From Thermoplasmata archaeon (GTDB lineage: Archaea; Thermoplasmatota; Thermoplasmata; Lutacidiplasmatales; UBA184): a stretch of 61,677 nt of DNA. Positions 44,997-54,707 of this stretch are shown here, piece after piece; the stretch's first letter is position 1; each line of letters opens with the position of its first letter. The stretch is from assembly GCA_021801925.1 (NCBI GenBank), contig JAKABH010000004.1, positions 1 to 61,677 on the forward strand, written 5' to 3'. A program made the translations under genes and the position numbers. Below the pieces are notes generated by a model. The model was not told the origin of the DNA. It searched no databases and saw nothing but the letters and a program-made list of their open reading frames with translations.

Positions 44997-45115
44997 GCCG
45001 CCCGAGCGCCGCGCGCCGATTTAACGTTCCCGGCACCGAGAGCCCCGTGCGTGGACCGCGGGACGAGCCGACGGTGCGGCGCGAAGGTTTTCTCGCTTCG
45101 GGTCCTGGGGGGGAC

Positions 45116-45598
45116 ATGGCGACCTCGCTGTCGGATCTCCCCCGCTTCCTCGTGCTCGACCCGATGTCGACCGTCCGGCTCGAGATCCATCTGGCCGCCC
45201 CGTCGTGCGAGATCAACGTCGAGCTCGACAACCCCGCCGCCGGCCGCTCCTTCGTTCTGCTCATCGGGCATCCGGGCGGCCCGTACGTCCAGCGGGTCCG
45301 CCTCTCCGGCCGGGCCCGGATCCACTTCGACCCGGAGGCGCCGGGAGACTACGTCCTCCTCCTCGCCAACCCGAACCGCCAGCCGGTGGTCCTTCGCATC
45401 CGGGCACGCGACCTCCCGAAGGGCGCCCCCGTCCGGGCCGCCTTGCCCCGGCGGCCGGCCTCCCCCCGCGACCGCCCCCGGACCCGACCCCGTCCGCGCT
45501 CCGGGCGGAAGCCCCGGTCGACGGAACGCCGCCGGGCGGTCACCGGGAGGATGCCGACCGGCCTCGAATCCGACTCGGTCCGCCCGCGCAAATCCTAA
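45116..45598 (+). CDS. Hypothetical protein with Arg/Pro-rich basic tail
   Basis: ORF 45047..45598, ATG at 45116; compact beta-rich N-terminal half then RPRTRPRPRSGRKPRSTERRR tail. Confidence 0.5.
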   Translation: MATSLSDLPRFLVLDPMSTVRLEIHLAAPSCEINVELDNPAAGRSFVLLIGHPGGPYVQRVRLSGRARIHFDPEAPGDYVLLLANPNRQPVVLRIRARDLPKGAPVRAALPRRPASPRDRPRTRPRPRSGRKPRSTERRRAVTGRMPTGLESDSVRPRKS

Positions 45599-45610
45599 AA
45601 CCGCCCGCGG

Positions 45611-46405
45611 GTGCGGGATTCCATGCCGAGACCCCGAACGATCCCGCCCGCAAGGGCTGAATATTGGCGGACCCTGTGGGAACGCCAGCAGAACCTCCTG
45701 ATCCCGGACCGGGAACTCCGGTTCGACGCCATGCTCGACTGGCTCGAGGCGGCCGCCGGCCGCGCCCCCCGCTGCCTCGACCTGGGATGCGGCACCGGGG
45801 CGCTCACCGAGCGGATCCTCCGCCGCCTCCCCCGGGCCCACGTGGTCGCGGTCGACTGGGATCCGGTCACCCGCCGGCTGGGCCAGGCCGCGCTCGGGAA
45901 GTACCGGGGCCGGGTGCGCTGGGTCGACGTCGACCTGCGCGCCCCGAAGTGGTCCGAGGCCCTCCCTTCCCAACGGTACGATGCCGCCCTCTCCTCGACG
46001 GCCCTGCACTGGTTGCGCGATGCGGAGCTCGCCCGGCTGTATCGGGATCTCCACCGGCTCCTCCGTCCGGGCGGTCTCGTCCTGAACGCCGACCGTCTCT
46101 CGTTCGACCGGTCGGCCCGGCGGCTCCGCGCGATCGAGCGGGCGCTGCCGCGACCGTCCGTCCGTCGGGGACCGGGTCGGCCCCCGAAGGTCTACTCCTG
46201 GGAGCAATGGTGGACGGCGATCGGCCGCGAGCGCTCCCTCCGACGGGAGCTCGAACTCCACCGGGAGCGGTTCCCCACGGAGCACACCGACGCTTCCTCC
46301 CCGGGCCTCCTGGGCCACACCGAGCGGCTGCGAAAGGCCGGTTTCGCCGAGGTCGAGGTCGTCTACGCCCGGGGGGCGAGTCGCCTTCTCGCGGCGCTCC
46401 GCTGA
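45611..46405 (+). CDS. SAM-dependent class I methyltransferase (alternative start 45623)
   Basis: CLDLGCGTGALTERILRRLPRAHVVAVDWDPVTRRLGQAAL...YDAALSSTALHWL...HRLLRPGGLVLNAD. Confidence 0.85.
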   Translation: MRDSMPRPRTIPPARAEYWRTLWERQQNLLIPDRELRFDAMLDWLEAAAGRAPRCLDLGCGTGALTERILRRLPRAHVVAVDWDPVTRRLGQAALGKYRGRVRWVDVDLRAPKWSEALPSQRYDAALSSTALHWLRDAELARLYRDLHRLLRPGGLVLNADRLSFDRSARRLRAIERALPRPSVRRGPGRPPKVYSWEQWWTAIGRERSLRRELELHRERFPTEHTDASSPGLLGHTERLRKAGFAEVEVVYARGASRLLAALR

Positions 46406-46468
46406 ACCGGCGGCGCCGGGCGAAGGGTTGAAGGGGAGGGGCGTTCCCCCGGGGGCCGGAGGCCGGCG

Positions 46469-47104
46469 ATGGTCAGCGCGCTCGAGTTCGTCGTCATCGT
46501 CGTCACCGTCTTCGCCATCGTCGATCCGATCGGCACGCTCCCGTTCTTCGTGGGGCTGACGCAGGGATTCGACCCGGTGGACCGCCAGATCATCCTGCAC
46601 CGCTCCGTCCTCACGCTCGGGGTCGTCCTGACGATCTTCGCCCTGGTCGGCCGCTTCCTCTTCCAGGCGTTCGGCTTCTCCCTCGCCGCCTTCGAGGTCG
46701 CCGGCGGGATCCTCCTCTTCGTCGTCGCCTACGAGATGATCTTCGGGGAGCTCGGCCGGGCGAAGCTCGCCCCGAAGGACCGCGAGGAGGCGATCGCCCA
46801 GCGGGACGAGATCGCGATCGTGCCGCTCGGCGTCCCGCTGCTGGCGGGTCCGGGAGCGATCTCGACCGTGATGATCTACGAGGCGAACGCCGGGAACGAC
46901 CCCGGGGTCATCCTCGCGACGTTCGTCGCGATCGCCGTCACGACCGCGATCGCCTACGCGACGTTCGCCTACGGGCAGGGACTGATGCGCCGGCTCGGCC
47001 GCGTCGGCGTGATGGCGATGACGCGGGTGCTCGGGCTGCTGCTCGCGGCGGTCGGCGTGCAGTTCGTTGCGACGGGGCTCCTCGGGCTGTTCCCGCACCT
47101 GTAG
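46469..47104 (+). CDS. MarC-family integral membrane protein
   Basis: FAIVDPIGTLPFFVGLTQG; AFEVAGGILLFVVAYEMIFG; IAIVPLGVPLLAGPGAISTVMIY; MTRVLGLLLAAVGVQFVATGL. Confidence 0.9.
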   Translation: MVSALEFVVIVVTVFAIVDPIGTLPFFVGLTQGFDPVDRQIILHRSVLTLGVVLTIFALVGRFLFQAFGFSLAAFEVAGGILLFVVAYEMIFGELGRAKLAPKDREEAIAQRDEIAIVPLGVPLLAGPGAISTVMIYEANAGNDPGVILATFVAIAVTTAIAYATFAYGQGLMRRLGRVGVMAMTRVLGLLLAAVGVQFVATGLLGLFPHL

Positions 47105-47915
47105 CCCGACGTGGGGGGCCCCGCCGGCGGGCGAGCTTCGATCGCGGGGCGGTCGATCCGCTCCGGCCGGCCGCGCTGCGGGCCCGCCCGGGGGCGGCGG
47201 CGCGGGCCCGCCCGGCTCGTTGGGTCGCCGACCGCTTCGGGGAGGCCGCGCCGGACCGCCGCCGGGCGGACGATGCCGCGGGGCGCCGTCGGGGGGAGGC
47301 GGGCGGAGCCGGCGCGGCGCGCCCGAGTGCCTTCGCCGTCCGGGCCTTGACGAGGCTCGACGGGGTCGCCGGGTTCTCGTCGGCCTGCCACGCCCGCTCC
47401 CCGGCGCGGATCGGTACGGGGAGATCGTTCTCGGCCGGCGGGAAGCCGCACTCGAAGTCGTCCGTATAGGCGCAGTACGGGTTGAACGCGCGGTTGAAAT
47501 CCACGTCGTAGGCGTCCTGCTCGTTGAGCTCGAGGGTCAGGTACCGGCCGGGCCCGTAGCTCTCCCGCCCGCTGGTCGTGTCGCGGAACGGCACGAAGAC
47601 CTGGGCGCCGACGCCTTCCCCCGCGTGGTAGACGCGCAGCGTGAGCTCCCGTCCCTTGAGCTCGAAGACGAGTTCGCCGATGTGGCGCATCACGGACGAC
47701 CCGTCCCGGTTGGTCCGGAGGTAGGCCTCCTGCGGCGTCACCATCCGGACGATGCGGCCGGGCACCCGGTACGCCGGGTCGGGGGGGAAGTAGCGGAGCG
47801 GGTGGAACGGCACCCGGGCCGAGACGAACGGGGATTCGGGGTGGCGGGCCATGAACTCGTCCTTCTGGCGGCGTTCCTCGAGCAGTTCCTCGAGCCAAGG
47901 GTCCGACGGGGCCAT
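46938..47915 (-). CDS. DUF1684-family protein with Arg/Ala-rich tail overlapping marC antisense
   Basis: MAPSDPWLEELLEERRQKDEFMARHPESPF...LTLELNEQDAYDVDFNRAFNPYCAYTDDFECGFPPAENDLPVPIRAGERAW; extent of the C-terminus uncertain. Confidence 0.75.
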   Translation of the reverse strand: MAPSDPWLEELLEERRQKDEFMARHPESPFVSARVPFHPLRYFPPDPAYRVPGRIVRMVTPQEAYLRTNRDGSSVMRHIGELVFELKGRELTLRVYHAGEGVGAQVFVPFRDTTSGRESYGPGRYLTLELNEQDAYDVDFNRAFNPYCAYTDDFECGFPPAENDLPVPIRAGERAWQADENPATPSSLVKARTAKALGRAAPAPPASPRRRPAASSARRRSGAASPKRSATQRAGRARAAAPGRARSAAGRSGSTAPRSKLARRRGPPRRATGAGTARGAPSQRTARRPPRAAARAPASSPSRRRGRAGASVPARRRTSRRRSRS

Positions 47916-48048
47916 CGGCGTTCGGAGCCCGGGAGACCCTTAACCCTTCGCCGTCGGGGCGGCGTCACGGGAGCCCGCTCCGGGGCTGGGATCCCCCCTC
48001 CTCGTACGGGCGCCGCGGAACCTGCCGGGCGCGGGATCGGCCGCGGCG

Positions 48049-48426
48049 TCAGGCGTAGCCGAACTGGTGCTTCGCGAAGCTGCTCATCCGATCCGGGGTC
48101 CACGGGGGGTCCCAGATCATCTCGACCTTCGCCCCGTGCACGCCCGCGACCCGCTCGATGGCGCCCTTGATCTCCTCCGCGAGGATCCCCGCGACCGGGC
48201 AGCCCGGGGCGGTGAGCGTCATCTTGAGGGTGACATCGTCGGCCGCCCACTCGAATCCGTAGATCAGGCCGAGATCGACGATATTCATCGGGATCTCGGG
48301 GTCGTAGATCTGCTTGAGGGCCTCCATGATCCGCTGCTCGCGTTCCGCATACGGGCCGGCGGTCGCCGCCACTTCGGCGCCGTTCGCCGGCGCGGCGGGC
48401 GCGGGGGTCGGGGGGGCGTCGGTCAT
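48049..48426 (-). CDS. MIP18/PaaD-like (DUF59) Fe-S assembly protein
   Basis: IMEALKQIYDPEIPMNIVDLGLIYGFEW...LKMTLTAPGCPVAGILAEEIKGAIERVAGV...IWDPPWTPDRMS. Confidence 0.93.
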   Translation of the reverse strand: MTDAPPTPAPAAPANGAEVAATAGPYAEREQRIMEALKQIYDPEIPMNIVDLGLIYGFEWAADDVTLKMTLTAPGCPVAGILAEEIKGAIERVAGVHGAKVEMIWDPPWTPDRMSSFAKHQFGYA

Positions 48427-48529
48427 TGCGTGGGGCAGGGTCCTCCGCGCTATAATGTCGCGCCGCGCGGGTTACCCCGACGCCGCCCGGGCGCAAGTCG
48501 TTTAAGGGGTCCGTCTCGTCTCGCCCGGG

Positions 48530-49438
48530 ATGCGGGATATCCACGCGACGACGCCGCCGGCCGGGACCGTTCCGTTGCGGTCCGTCGGCCTGTCGGGGAT
48601 CCGCAAGCCGCTTTCCGTCCGCCGACCGGACGGGGTCCACGTCCTCGCCGTCACGTTCGCGGTCGCGGTCGACGTCCCGTCGGCGCGCAAGGGCTCGGAT
48701 CTGTCGCGGAACGCGGAGATCCTCGCCGAGATCGTCGACCGCACCGCCGCCGAACCGGCCCCGAGCCTCGAGGCGGCCTGCTCCGAGATCGCCCGGGAGC
48801 TGCTCGTCCGGCACCCGTCGGCGACGGAGGCGACCGCCGTGGCCGAGGCGGAGTATTTTCGGCGGCGCGGCGTATCGACCGCGCGTTCGAGCTTCGAGGA
48901 TTACACCCTCTTCGCCGACGCCCGGGCGGTTCGGCGGCCGGACGGGACGGTCGCCCTGCGCCGGGGGATCGGCGCCGAGGCGGTCGGCATGACGGCCTGC
49001 CCGTGCGCGATGGAGACGTGCCGGGCGGCGCTCGTCGCGGAGCACCCCGAGCTCGGCGCCCCGGCCCTCGCGGACGTGCCGGTGGTCACCCACAACCAGC
49101 GGAACCGCACCCGGCTCGGATTCGAGTTCGACGCCGACGGCTCGGTCGAGGTCGACGACCTCATCGACGCGATCGAGGGGGCGCAGTCGAGTCCCACGTA
49201 CGCGATCCTGAAGCGCGGCGACGAGGGGGGGGTCGTCCTCCGGGCCCACCGCAACCCGAAGTTCGTGGAGGACGTGGTCCGGGATCTGCTCTCGGCGCTG
49301 CCCGCCCGCTTCCCGACGCTCCCCGACTCGACCGAGGTCCGGGCCTCGACGGTGAGCGAGGAGTCGATCCACAAGTACGATGTCGAGGCGTCCCACCGGC
49401 TGACGCTCGGTGAGTTGCGCCGGCCGGGCGGGCCGTAG
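48530..49438 (+). CDS. mptA: GTP cyclohydrolase MptA/FolE2 type
   Basis: VGLSGIRKPLSVRRPDG; GMTACPCAMETCRAAL; VTHNQRNRTRLGFEFD; AHRNPKFVEDVVRDLL; SEESIHKYDVEASHRLTLGEL. Confidence 0.9.
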   Translation: MRDIHATTPPAGTVPLRSVGLSGIRKPLSVRRPDGVHVLAVTFAVAVDVPSARKGSDLSRNAEILAEIVDRTAAEPAPSLEAACSEIARELLVRHPSATEATAVAEAEYFRRRGVSTARSSFEDYTLFADARAVRRPDGTVALRRGIGAEAVGMTACPCAMETCRAALVAEHPELGAPALADVPVVTHNQRNRTRLGFEFDADGSVEVDDLIDAIEGAQSSPTYAILKRGDEGGVVLRAHRNPKFVEDVVRDLLSALPARFPTLPDSTEVRASTVSEESIHKYDVEASHRLTLGELRRPGGP

Positions 49439-49459
49439 CGGGTAGGGACGGTCGGTCGA

Positions 49460-50752
49460 ATGTACGCGCTGGACGCCCTCCGCCGCCGCCCCGGCCGCTC
49501 CGCGACGACCGCGCTCGGCGTCGGCCTCGCCGTCGGCCTGGTCGTGCTCCTCCTCGCGCTGAGCGCGGGGATCCAGACGAGCTCCTCCGAGCTCGCCACC
49601 GCGAGCGGGGTCGACCTGATCGCGGCGAGCGCGAACACGACCCTCACCTCGGGGACACTGCCGCCCGTGACCGACGCCCACTCCCTGGTGAGCCGGATGC
49701 CGGCCGCCGACCCGAACGTCGTCACGGCGAGCCCGTGGCTCGTCAGCGATCTCGTCTTCGGGAACGCGTCGCTCTGGGCCGCCGCGAACCGCTCCGCCGT
49801 CCCGTCCTCCTGGGCGCCGACGGAGTCCGGGTCGGTCGGCTGGATCCCCGACGCCAACGGGGGCCTCGAGACCCCGACCCTCTACAACGGCACCGGGTTT
49901 ACGCTCCCCGGGGACCCGTACTACGACAACGGGACCTACCGCGGGGTGAAGACCGGGGAGATCGAGCTCGACCAGGGGCTCGCCGCCGTCCTCGGCGTCT
50001 CCGTCCACGGCACCGTCTGGGCGGCGGCGACCTCCCCGAGCGGGCCGAGCGGTCTCGCGGCGTGGTACCAGAACGCGACGGCGTTCACCGTCGTCGGGAT
50101 CACCGGACCGTTCTGGCTCGTCCCGTCGGCGCTCCTCTCGTTCCTCTACCTCTCCGAGCTCCAGGCGATCGTCGGCGGCGGTACCCCCGCCACCGACTAC
50201 GCCTCGCTCGTCCTGATCCACCTGCGCGACCCGACGACCGCCTCGACCGACCAGCAGATCCTGACGGCCGCCTTCCCAACGCTCACGATCTTCACCCTCG
50301 GGGACATCCTCGGGGAGATCCAGCACGTCGTGAACCTCTACCGCACCTTCGGCGAGCTCATCGGGATCATCGGGGTCGTCGTCGCCGCCCTCTTCACCAC
50401 CACTGTGCTGCAGATGTCGGTCGACGACCGGAGCCGGGAGCTCGCGCTCCTCCGGGCGATCGGCCATACGCGGCTCTCGATCGGGAGCTTCGTGGTGCAG
50501 GAGGGGTTGCTGCTCGGAGCGTTCGGGCTCGCCGTCGGCGTACCGATCGCCTACGCGGGGGCGGTCGGGATCAACGATTTCCTTCTCCGGCTCCTGCCGG
50601 GGCTGCCCGCCGGCTTCAGCTTCGTCTCGTTCGATGCGGGGGTCCTCGGCACCGGGCTCACCCTCGTGGTCGCGATCGGGCTCGCGGCCGCCATCGCCCC
50701 CGCGGTCCGGGCGATGCAGCTGCCCGTGGCCGAGGAGCTGCGGGCGCCGTGA
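49460..50752 (+). CDS. ABC transporter permease, FtsX/MacB-like
   Basis: MYALDALRRRPGRSATTALGVGLAVGLVVLLLALSAG; C-terminal FtsX segment DDRSRELALLRAIGHTRLSIGSFVVQEGLLLGAFGLAVGVPIAY. Confidence 0.87.
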   Translation: MYALDALRRRPGRSATTALGVGLAVGLVVLLLALSAGIQTSSSELATASGVDLIAASANTTLTSGTLPPVTDAHSLVSRMPAADPNVVTASPWLVSDLVFGNASLWAAANRSAVPSSWAPTESGSVGWIPDANGGLETPTLYNGTGFTLPGDPYYDNGTYRGVKTGEIELDQGLAAVLGVSVHGTVWAAATSPSGPSGLAAWYQNATAFTVVGITGPFWLVPSALLSFLYLSELQAIVGGGTPATDYASLVLIHLRDPTTASTDQQILTAAFPTLTIFTLGDILGEIQHVVNLYRTFGELIGIIGVVVAALFTTTVLQMSVDDRSRELALLRAIGHTRLSIGSFVVQEGLLLGAFGLAVGVPIAYAGAVGINDFLLRLLPGLPAGFSFVSFDAGVLGTGLTLVVAIGLAAAIAPAVRAMQLPVAEELRAP

Positions 50753-51996
50753 GGCTCTTCGGGAGCGGCGGCCACCTCCGCCACCAGCGCCTGCAGACCG
50801 TGTTGACGATCGCCGCGATCGCGACCGCCGTCGCGCTCCCCGTCGTCCTCCTGGGGGTCGGCGGGGGCGTCTCGAGCCACGAGCTCTCGAACCTGCAGAA
50901 CGCGGGCTACCAGATCGTGATCAGCGCCGCCGGACTCCACGGCATCGCGAACGCCCATCGACTCACCGGGCAGCTGCTCGCCCTGCCGGAGGTCGCGGCG
51001 GCCTCCCCCGTCCTCAGCATCGCCGTCGACGCCTTCCCACCGGGCAAGGGCGCCGTCCCGTCGCTGGCGGAAGGGGTGATCCCGGATCAGTTCGCGCCGA
51101 CACTGGGACCGACGGAGGACGGCCTGTTCCCCCAGCCGCTCCCCCTCGGCGACCCGACCGATCTCGTCCACTACGACAACGGCACGTATGCGGGGCCCGC
51201 GACGTACGACGTCCTCGTCTCCTCCCCGTTCGCCCAGGCCTACCACCTGGCGGTCGGCTCGACGCTCGGGCTCGCCCCGGTGCCGAACGCGACCGAGGCG
51301 GTCCCCTACTCGGTCACCGGCGTCTTCGGGGTCCCCCTCGGGACCCTCGGGCAGACCGGGGCGTTCGCCCTCCTCCTCCCGCTCTCCGACCTGCAGGTGA
51401 TGACCGGCTACGCCCGCGGCGCCGGCACGCCGGTCGTCGACGCCGCCGACTCGGTCGAGGTGGCGGCCGCCGGCGCGGTGTCGACGGAACCCGGCGCGCT
51501 CGCCGCGCTCCAGCGGCAGATCCAGGCGATGGTGCCGTACTACACGGTCTCGACCCTCTCGCAGCAGGCGGCGCAGCTGCAGACCGCGGCCTCGGTCCTC
51601 ACCGGCTTCTACCTCGCGCTCTCGTCGGTCGGCCTCACCGTCGGCCTCGTCTTCCTCGCGCTCGTGCTCCTCCGCCGGGTCGAGTCGGACCGCCGGTCGA
51701 TCGGGATCCGCCGCGCCCTTGGGCTGCCGCCCCGCGCCGTGGTCGGCCCGGTCGTCGCGGAGGGGCTCGCGATCGCGGCGATCGGCGCCGTCGCGGGCAT
51801 CGTCGGTGGCATCGCGCTCGTCGACGGATTGGCGGCGTGGGGGAGCGGGGCGGTCCAAGAGGCGGCCGATCTGGCGATCTTCGTCCCCGCGACGATGGCG
51901 GAGCTCGCCGGCGCGGTCGTGGTGCTGGCGCTCGTCGCCGGCGGCCTCGCGGCCCGCTCGGCGCTCCGCCTGGATCTGCTGGAGGCGCTGCGATGA
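50749..51996 (+). CDS. ABC transporter permease, FtsX/MacB-like (second)
   Basis: GTG start overlapping previous stop; VRLFGSGGHLRHQRLQTVLTIAAIATAVALPVVLLGVGG; ESDRRSIGIRRALGLPPRAVVGPVVAEGLAIAAIGAVAGIVGG. Confidence 0.87.
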   Translation: MRLFGSGGHLRHQRLQTVLTIAAIATAVALPVVLLGVGGGVSSHELSNLQNAGYQIVISAAGLHGIANAHRLTGQLLALPEVAAASPVLSIAVDAFPPGKGAVPSLAEGVIPDQFAPTLGPTEDGLFPQPLPLGDPTDLVHYDNGTYAGPATYDVLVSSPFAQAYHLAVGSTLGLAPVPNATEAVPYSVTGVFGVPLGTLGQTGAFALLLPLSDLQVMTGYARGAGTPVVDAADSVEVAAAGAVSTEPGALAALQRQIQAMVPYYTVSTLSQQAAQLQTAASVLTGFYLALSSVGLTVGLVFLALVLLRRVESDRRSIGIRRALGLPPRAVVGPVVAEGLAIAAIGAVAGIVGGIALVDGLAAWGSGAVQEAADLAIFVPATMAELAGAVVVLALVAGGLAARSALRLDLLEALR

Positions 51997-52700
51997 GCGG
52001 CGACGGCCGGCCCCCGCGGATCGAGCTGCGCGGGGTCGAACGGATCTACGATCGGGGGGCGGCCGACGAGGTCCGCGCCCTCCGCGGCATCGATCTCACG
52101 GTGGGACCCGGCGAGACCGTCTCGATCGAGGGTCCGAGCGGCTGCGGCAAGACGTCGCTGCTCAACCTCATCGGACTGCTCGACACCCCGACCCGCGGCG
52201 AGGTCCGGTGGGACGACCGCCCCGTCGGGGAGCGGACCGACCGCGAGCGCGCCCGCCTGCGCCTCGAGCGGGTCGGGTTCATCTTCCAGCGGTTCTACCT
52301 GCTCCCCACGCTGACCGCCCGGGAGAACGTCGAACTGCCGATGCGGGCCCTCGGGCTCGGCCGGGGCGAGCGGAGGGACCGCGCGACGGCGCTCCTAACG
52401 GAGGTCGGCCTCCGCGGCCGCGAGCGGGCGTTCCCGCACCAGCTCTCCGGGGGCGAGGAGCAGCGGGTGGCGGTCGCCCGGGCGCTCGGGAACCGGCCCG
52501 GGCTTTTGCTCGCCGACGAACCGACCGGTGAACTCGACCTCGCGAACACGGAGGCGATCCTGACGCTGCTCGAGAAGGTCCGGGCCGACCGGGGCGCGAG
52601 CCTGCTCGTCGTCACCCACAACCCGTCCGTCGCCCGCCGCGCGCGCCGCCATCTCGCGATCCAGGACGGGCGGATCGTGGGGGACGTGCGGGAGGCCTGA
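51993..52700 (+). CDS. ABC transporter ATP-binding protein (MacB/LolD type)
   Basis: VSIEGPSGCGKTSLLNLIGLLDTPTRGEV; RVGFIFQRFYLLPTLTARENVELPM; HQLSGGEEQRVAVARALGNRPGLLLADEPTGELD. Confidence 0.95.
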   Translation: MSGDGRPPRIELRGVERIYDRGAADEVRALRGIDLTVGPGETVSIEGPSGCGKTSLLNLIGLLDTPTRGEVRWDDRPVGERTDRERARLRLERVGFIFQRFYLLPTLTARENVELPMRALGLGRGERRDRATALLTEVGLRGRERAFPHQLSGGEEQRVAVARALGNRPGLLLADEPTGELDLANTEAILTLLEKVRADRGASLLVVTHNPSVARRARRHLAIQDGRIVGDVREA

Positions 52701-52703
52701 CGG

Positions 52704-54485
52704 ATGGCGCGGATCGCCATCCTCCTCCAGGACCGCTGCCACCCGAAGGAGTGCCAGTGGGAATGCCAGGCCTACTGCCCGCCGGTCCGGATGGGCCAGG
52801 AGTGCATCGTCGAGGGCCCGACCGGCCGCCCAGTGATCTCGGAGACGCTCTGCATCGGCTGCGGCATCTGCGTGCACAAGTGCCCGTTCGATGCGATCAA
52901 GATCCTGAACACCCCCCAGGCCCCGGAGTCGGAGATCGTCCACCGCTACGGGTACAACGGGTTCCGGCTCTATCGGCTGCCGATGCCGCCGCCGACCGGG
53001 GTCTCGGGGCTCCTCGGCGCCAACGGGATCGGCAAATCGACGGCGCTCCGCCTGATCGCCGGCCGCGAGGTGCCGAACCTGGGGCAGTACGATCGCCCCG
53101 CGTCGTGGGAGACGGTGCTGGCCCGGTACCGGGGGACGGCGTTCCACGCCCATTTCGAGAAGATCGCGAAGGGGACGTTCCGCACCGCGCTAAAGCCGCA
53201 GTACGTGGACGCGATCTCCGACCTGCCCGGCTCGGCCTACGACTACGTCGCCGCCGGCGGGGGGGATGCCCGGCGGGGCCTGCGCGACGTCGGGCTCGCG
53301 GAGAGCCGGGCGGACCGGCCCCTCTCCGAGCTCTCCGGCGGGGAGCTCCAGCTCACGGCGATCGCCCGGCTCCTCTCGACCGACGCCGACCTCTACCTCA
53401 TCGACGAGCCGTCGAGCTACCTAGACATCGTCCACCGCCTGGACGTCGCCCGGCTGATCCGCCGTCTCGGCGAGACGAAGAGCGTCCTGGTCGTCGAGCA
53501 CGACCTGGCGCTCTTGGACTACATCGCCGACCAGTCGCACCTGCTCTACGGCGCCTCCGCCGCGTTCGGCGTCGTGAGCCATCCGATCCCAATGCGCTCG
53601 GCGATCAACACCTACCTGGGCGGCTACCTCAAGGACGAGAACGTCCGGTTCCGGACGGAGGCGATCCGCTTCGTCGCCCACCCGCCGAAGCCGCGGACGC
53701 GCCAGAACCTCCTCGTGGAGTTCCCCCCGCTCACGAAGGTCTTCCCGCGGTTCACCGTCTCCGTGGGCGCCGGGCAGATCCCGAAGGGCGAGACGGTCGG
53801 CGTCGTCGGCCCGAACGCGACGGGGAAGACGACGTTCGTCCGGATGCTCGCCGGGGTGGAGCCGCCGACCGAGGGGACGCCGCCCGCCGGCGTGACGGTG
53901 AGCTACAAGCCGCAGTACCTCAAGGCGACCCAGCGGGCGAGCCTGCGGGAACGGGCCGAGGCGCTCGCCGCCGATCCGGCGTTCGACGCCCGCCTCCTGG
54001 AGCGGGAGCTCGTGCCCGGGCTCCACCTCGAGGAGACGATGGACGTGCCGCTGCCGGACCTCTCGGGCGGCGAGCTCCAGCGGACGGCGGTCGCGCTCGC
54101 GCTCGCGCGGGTGGCGACCGTCTACCTGCTGGACGAGCCGTCCGCCTACCTCGACGCCGACGAGCGGATCGCCATGGCGCGCCTGCTGCGCCGGCAGATC
54201 GAGCGGCAGGCGGTCGGCGCGCTGGTCGTCGACCACGACGTCTACTTCCTCGACCTCGCCTGCGACGCGCTCATGGTCTTCCGCCCCGAGGGGACCGACG
54301 GCGCGGCGGGCCGCGGGGACGGGCCGTACCCGATGCGCGAGGGGATGAACCGGCTCCTGCGCACCGTCAACGTCACGTTCCGGCGGGACGCCGAGACGCT
54401 CCGCCCCCGCATCAACCGGGAAGGATCGGTGCTCGATCGCGAGCAGCGGGCCCAGGGCGAGTACTACTACGAGCCGGCCGCCTGA
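52704..54485 (+). CDS. ABCE1/Rli1 ribosome-recycling ATPase
   Basis: N-terminal Fe-S: CHPKECQWECQAYCPPVRMGQECIV, CIGCGICVHKCPFDAIKI; two NBDs GANGIGKSTAL and GPNATGKTTFV; LSGGELQ x2. Confidence 0.97.
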   Translation: MARIAILLQDRCHPKECQWECQAYCPPVRMGQECIVEGPTGRPVISETLCIGCGICVHKCPFDAIKILNTPQAPESEIVHRYGYNGFRLYRLPMPPPTGVSGLLGANGIGKSTALRLIAGREVPNLGQYDRPASWETVLARYRGTAFHAHFEKIAKGTFRTALKPQYVDAISDLPGSAYDYVAAGGGDARRGLRDVGLAESRADRPLSELSGGELQLTAIARLLSTDADLYLIDEPSSYLDIVHRLDVARLIRRLGETKSVLVVEHDLALLDYIADQSHLLYGASAAFGVVSHPIPMRSAINTYLGGYLKDENVRFRTEAIRFVAHPPKPRTRQNLLVEFPPLTKVFPRFTVSVGAGQIPKGETVGVVGPNATGKTTFVRMLAGVEPPTEGTPPAGVTVSYKPQYLKATQRASLRERAEALAADPAFDARLLERELVPGLHLEETMDVPLPDLSGGELQRTAVALALARVATVYLLDEPSAYLDADERIAMARLLRRQIERQAVGALVVDHDVYFLDLACDALMVFRPEGTDGAAGRGDGPYPMREGMNRLLRTVNVTFRRDAETLRPRINREGSVLDREQRAQGEYYYEPAA

Positions 54486-54707
54486 TGCCGACGGGGGACG
54501 GAGCGGGCCGGGGGCGGGCCCAGCTTCGGTTCGCGGCCCGGTCTCCCATCGGGCGGAATCGGCCGACCGGCGCGCCCCGGCGGCGCCGGGTGCCCGAAGA
54601 AGGGTATGTAGGAGTGGCGCGCTTCCCGGCGACGGGTGGGGGCCGACGGCGGGAACGGGTCCACGGCGCCCGGGACGCGTTGGCGACCGCGCGGGGAGGC
54701 GCGCCGC

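Noticed and set aside
44894-50467. Long minus-strand ORFs 44894..47098 and 47738..50467
   Set aside because: Antisense to methyltransferase, MarC, MptA and FtsX genes; no recognisable motifs except where they merge into the true DUF59/DUF1684 neighbourhood in other frames.
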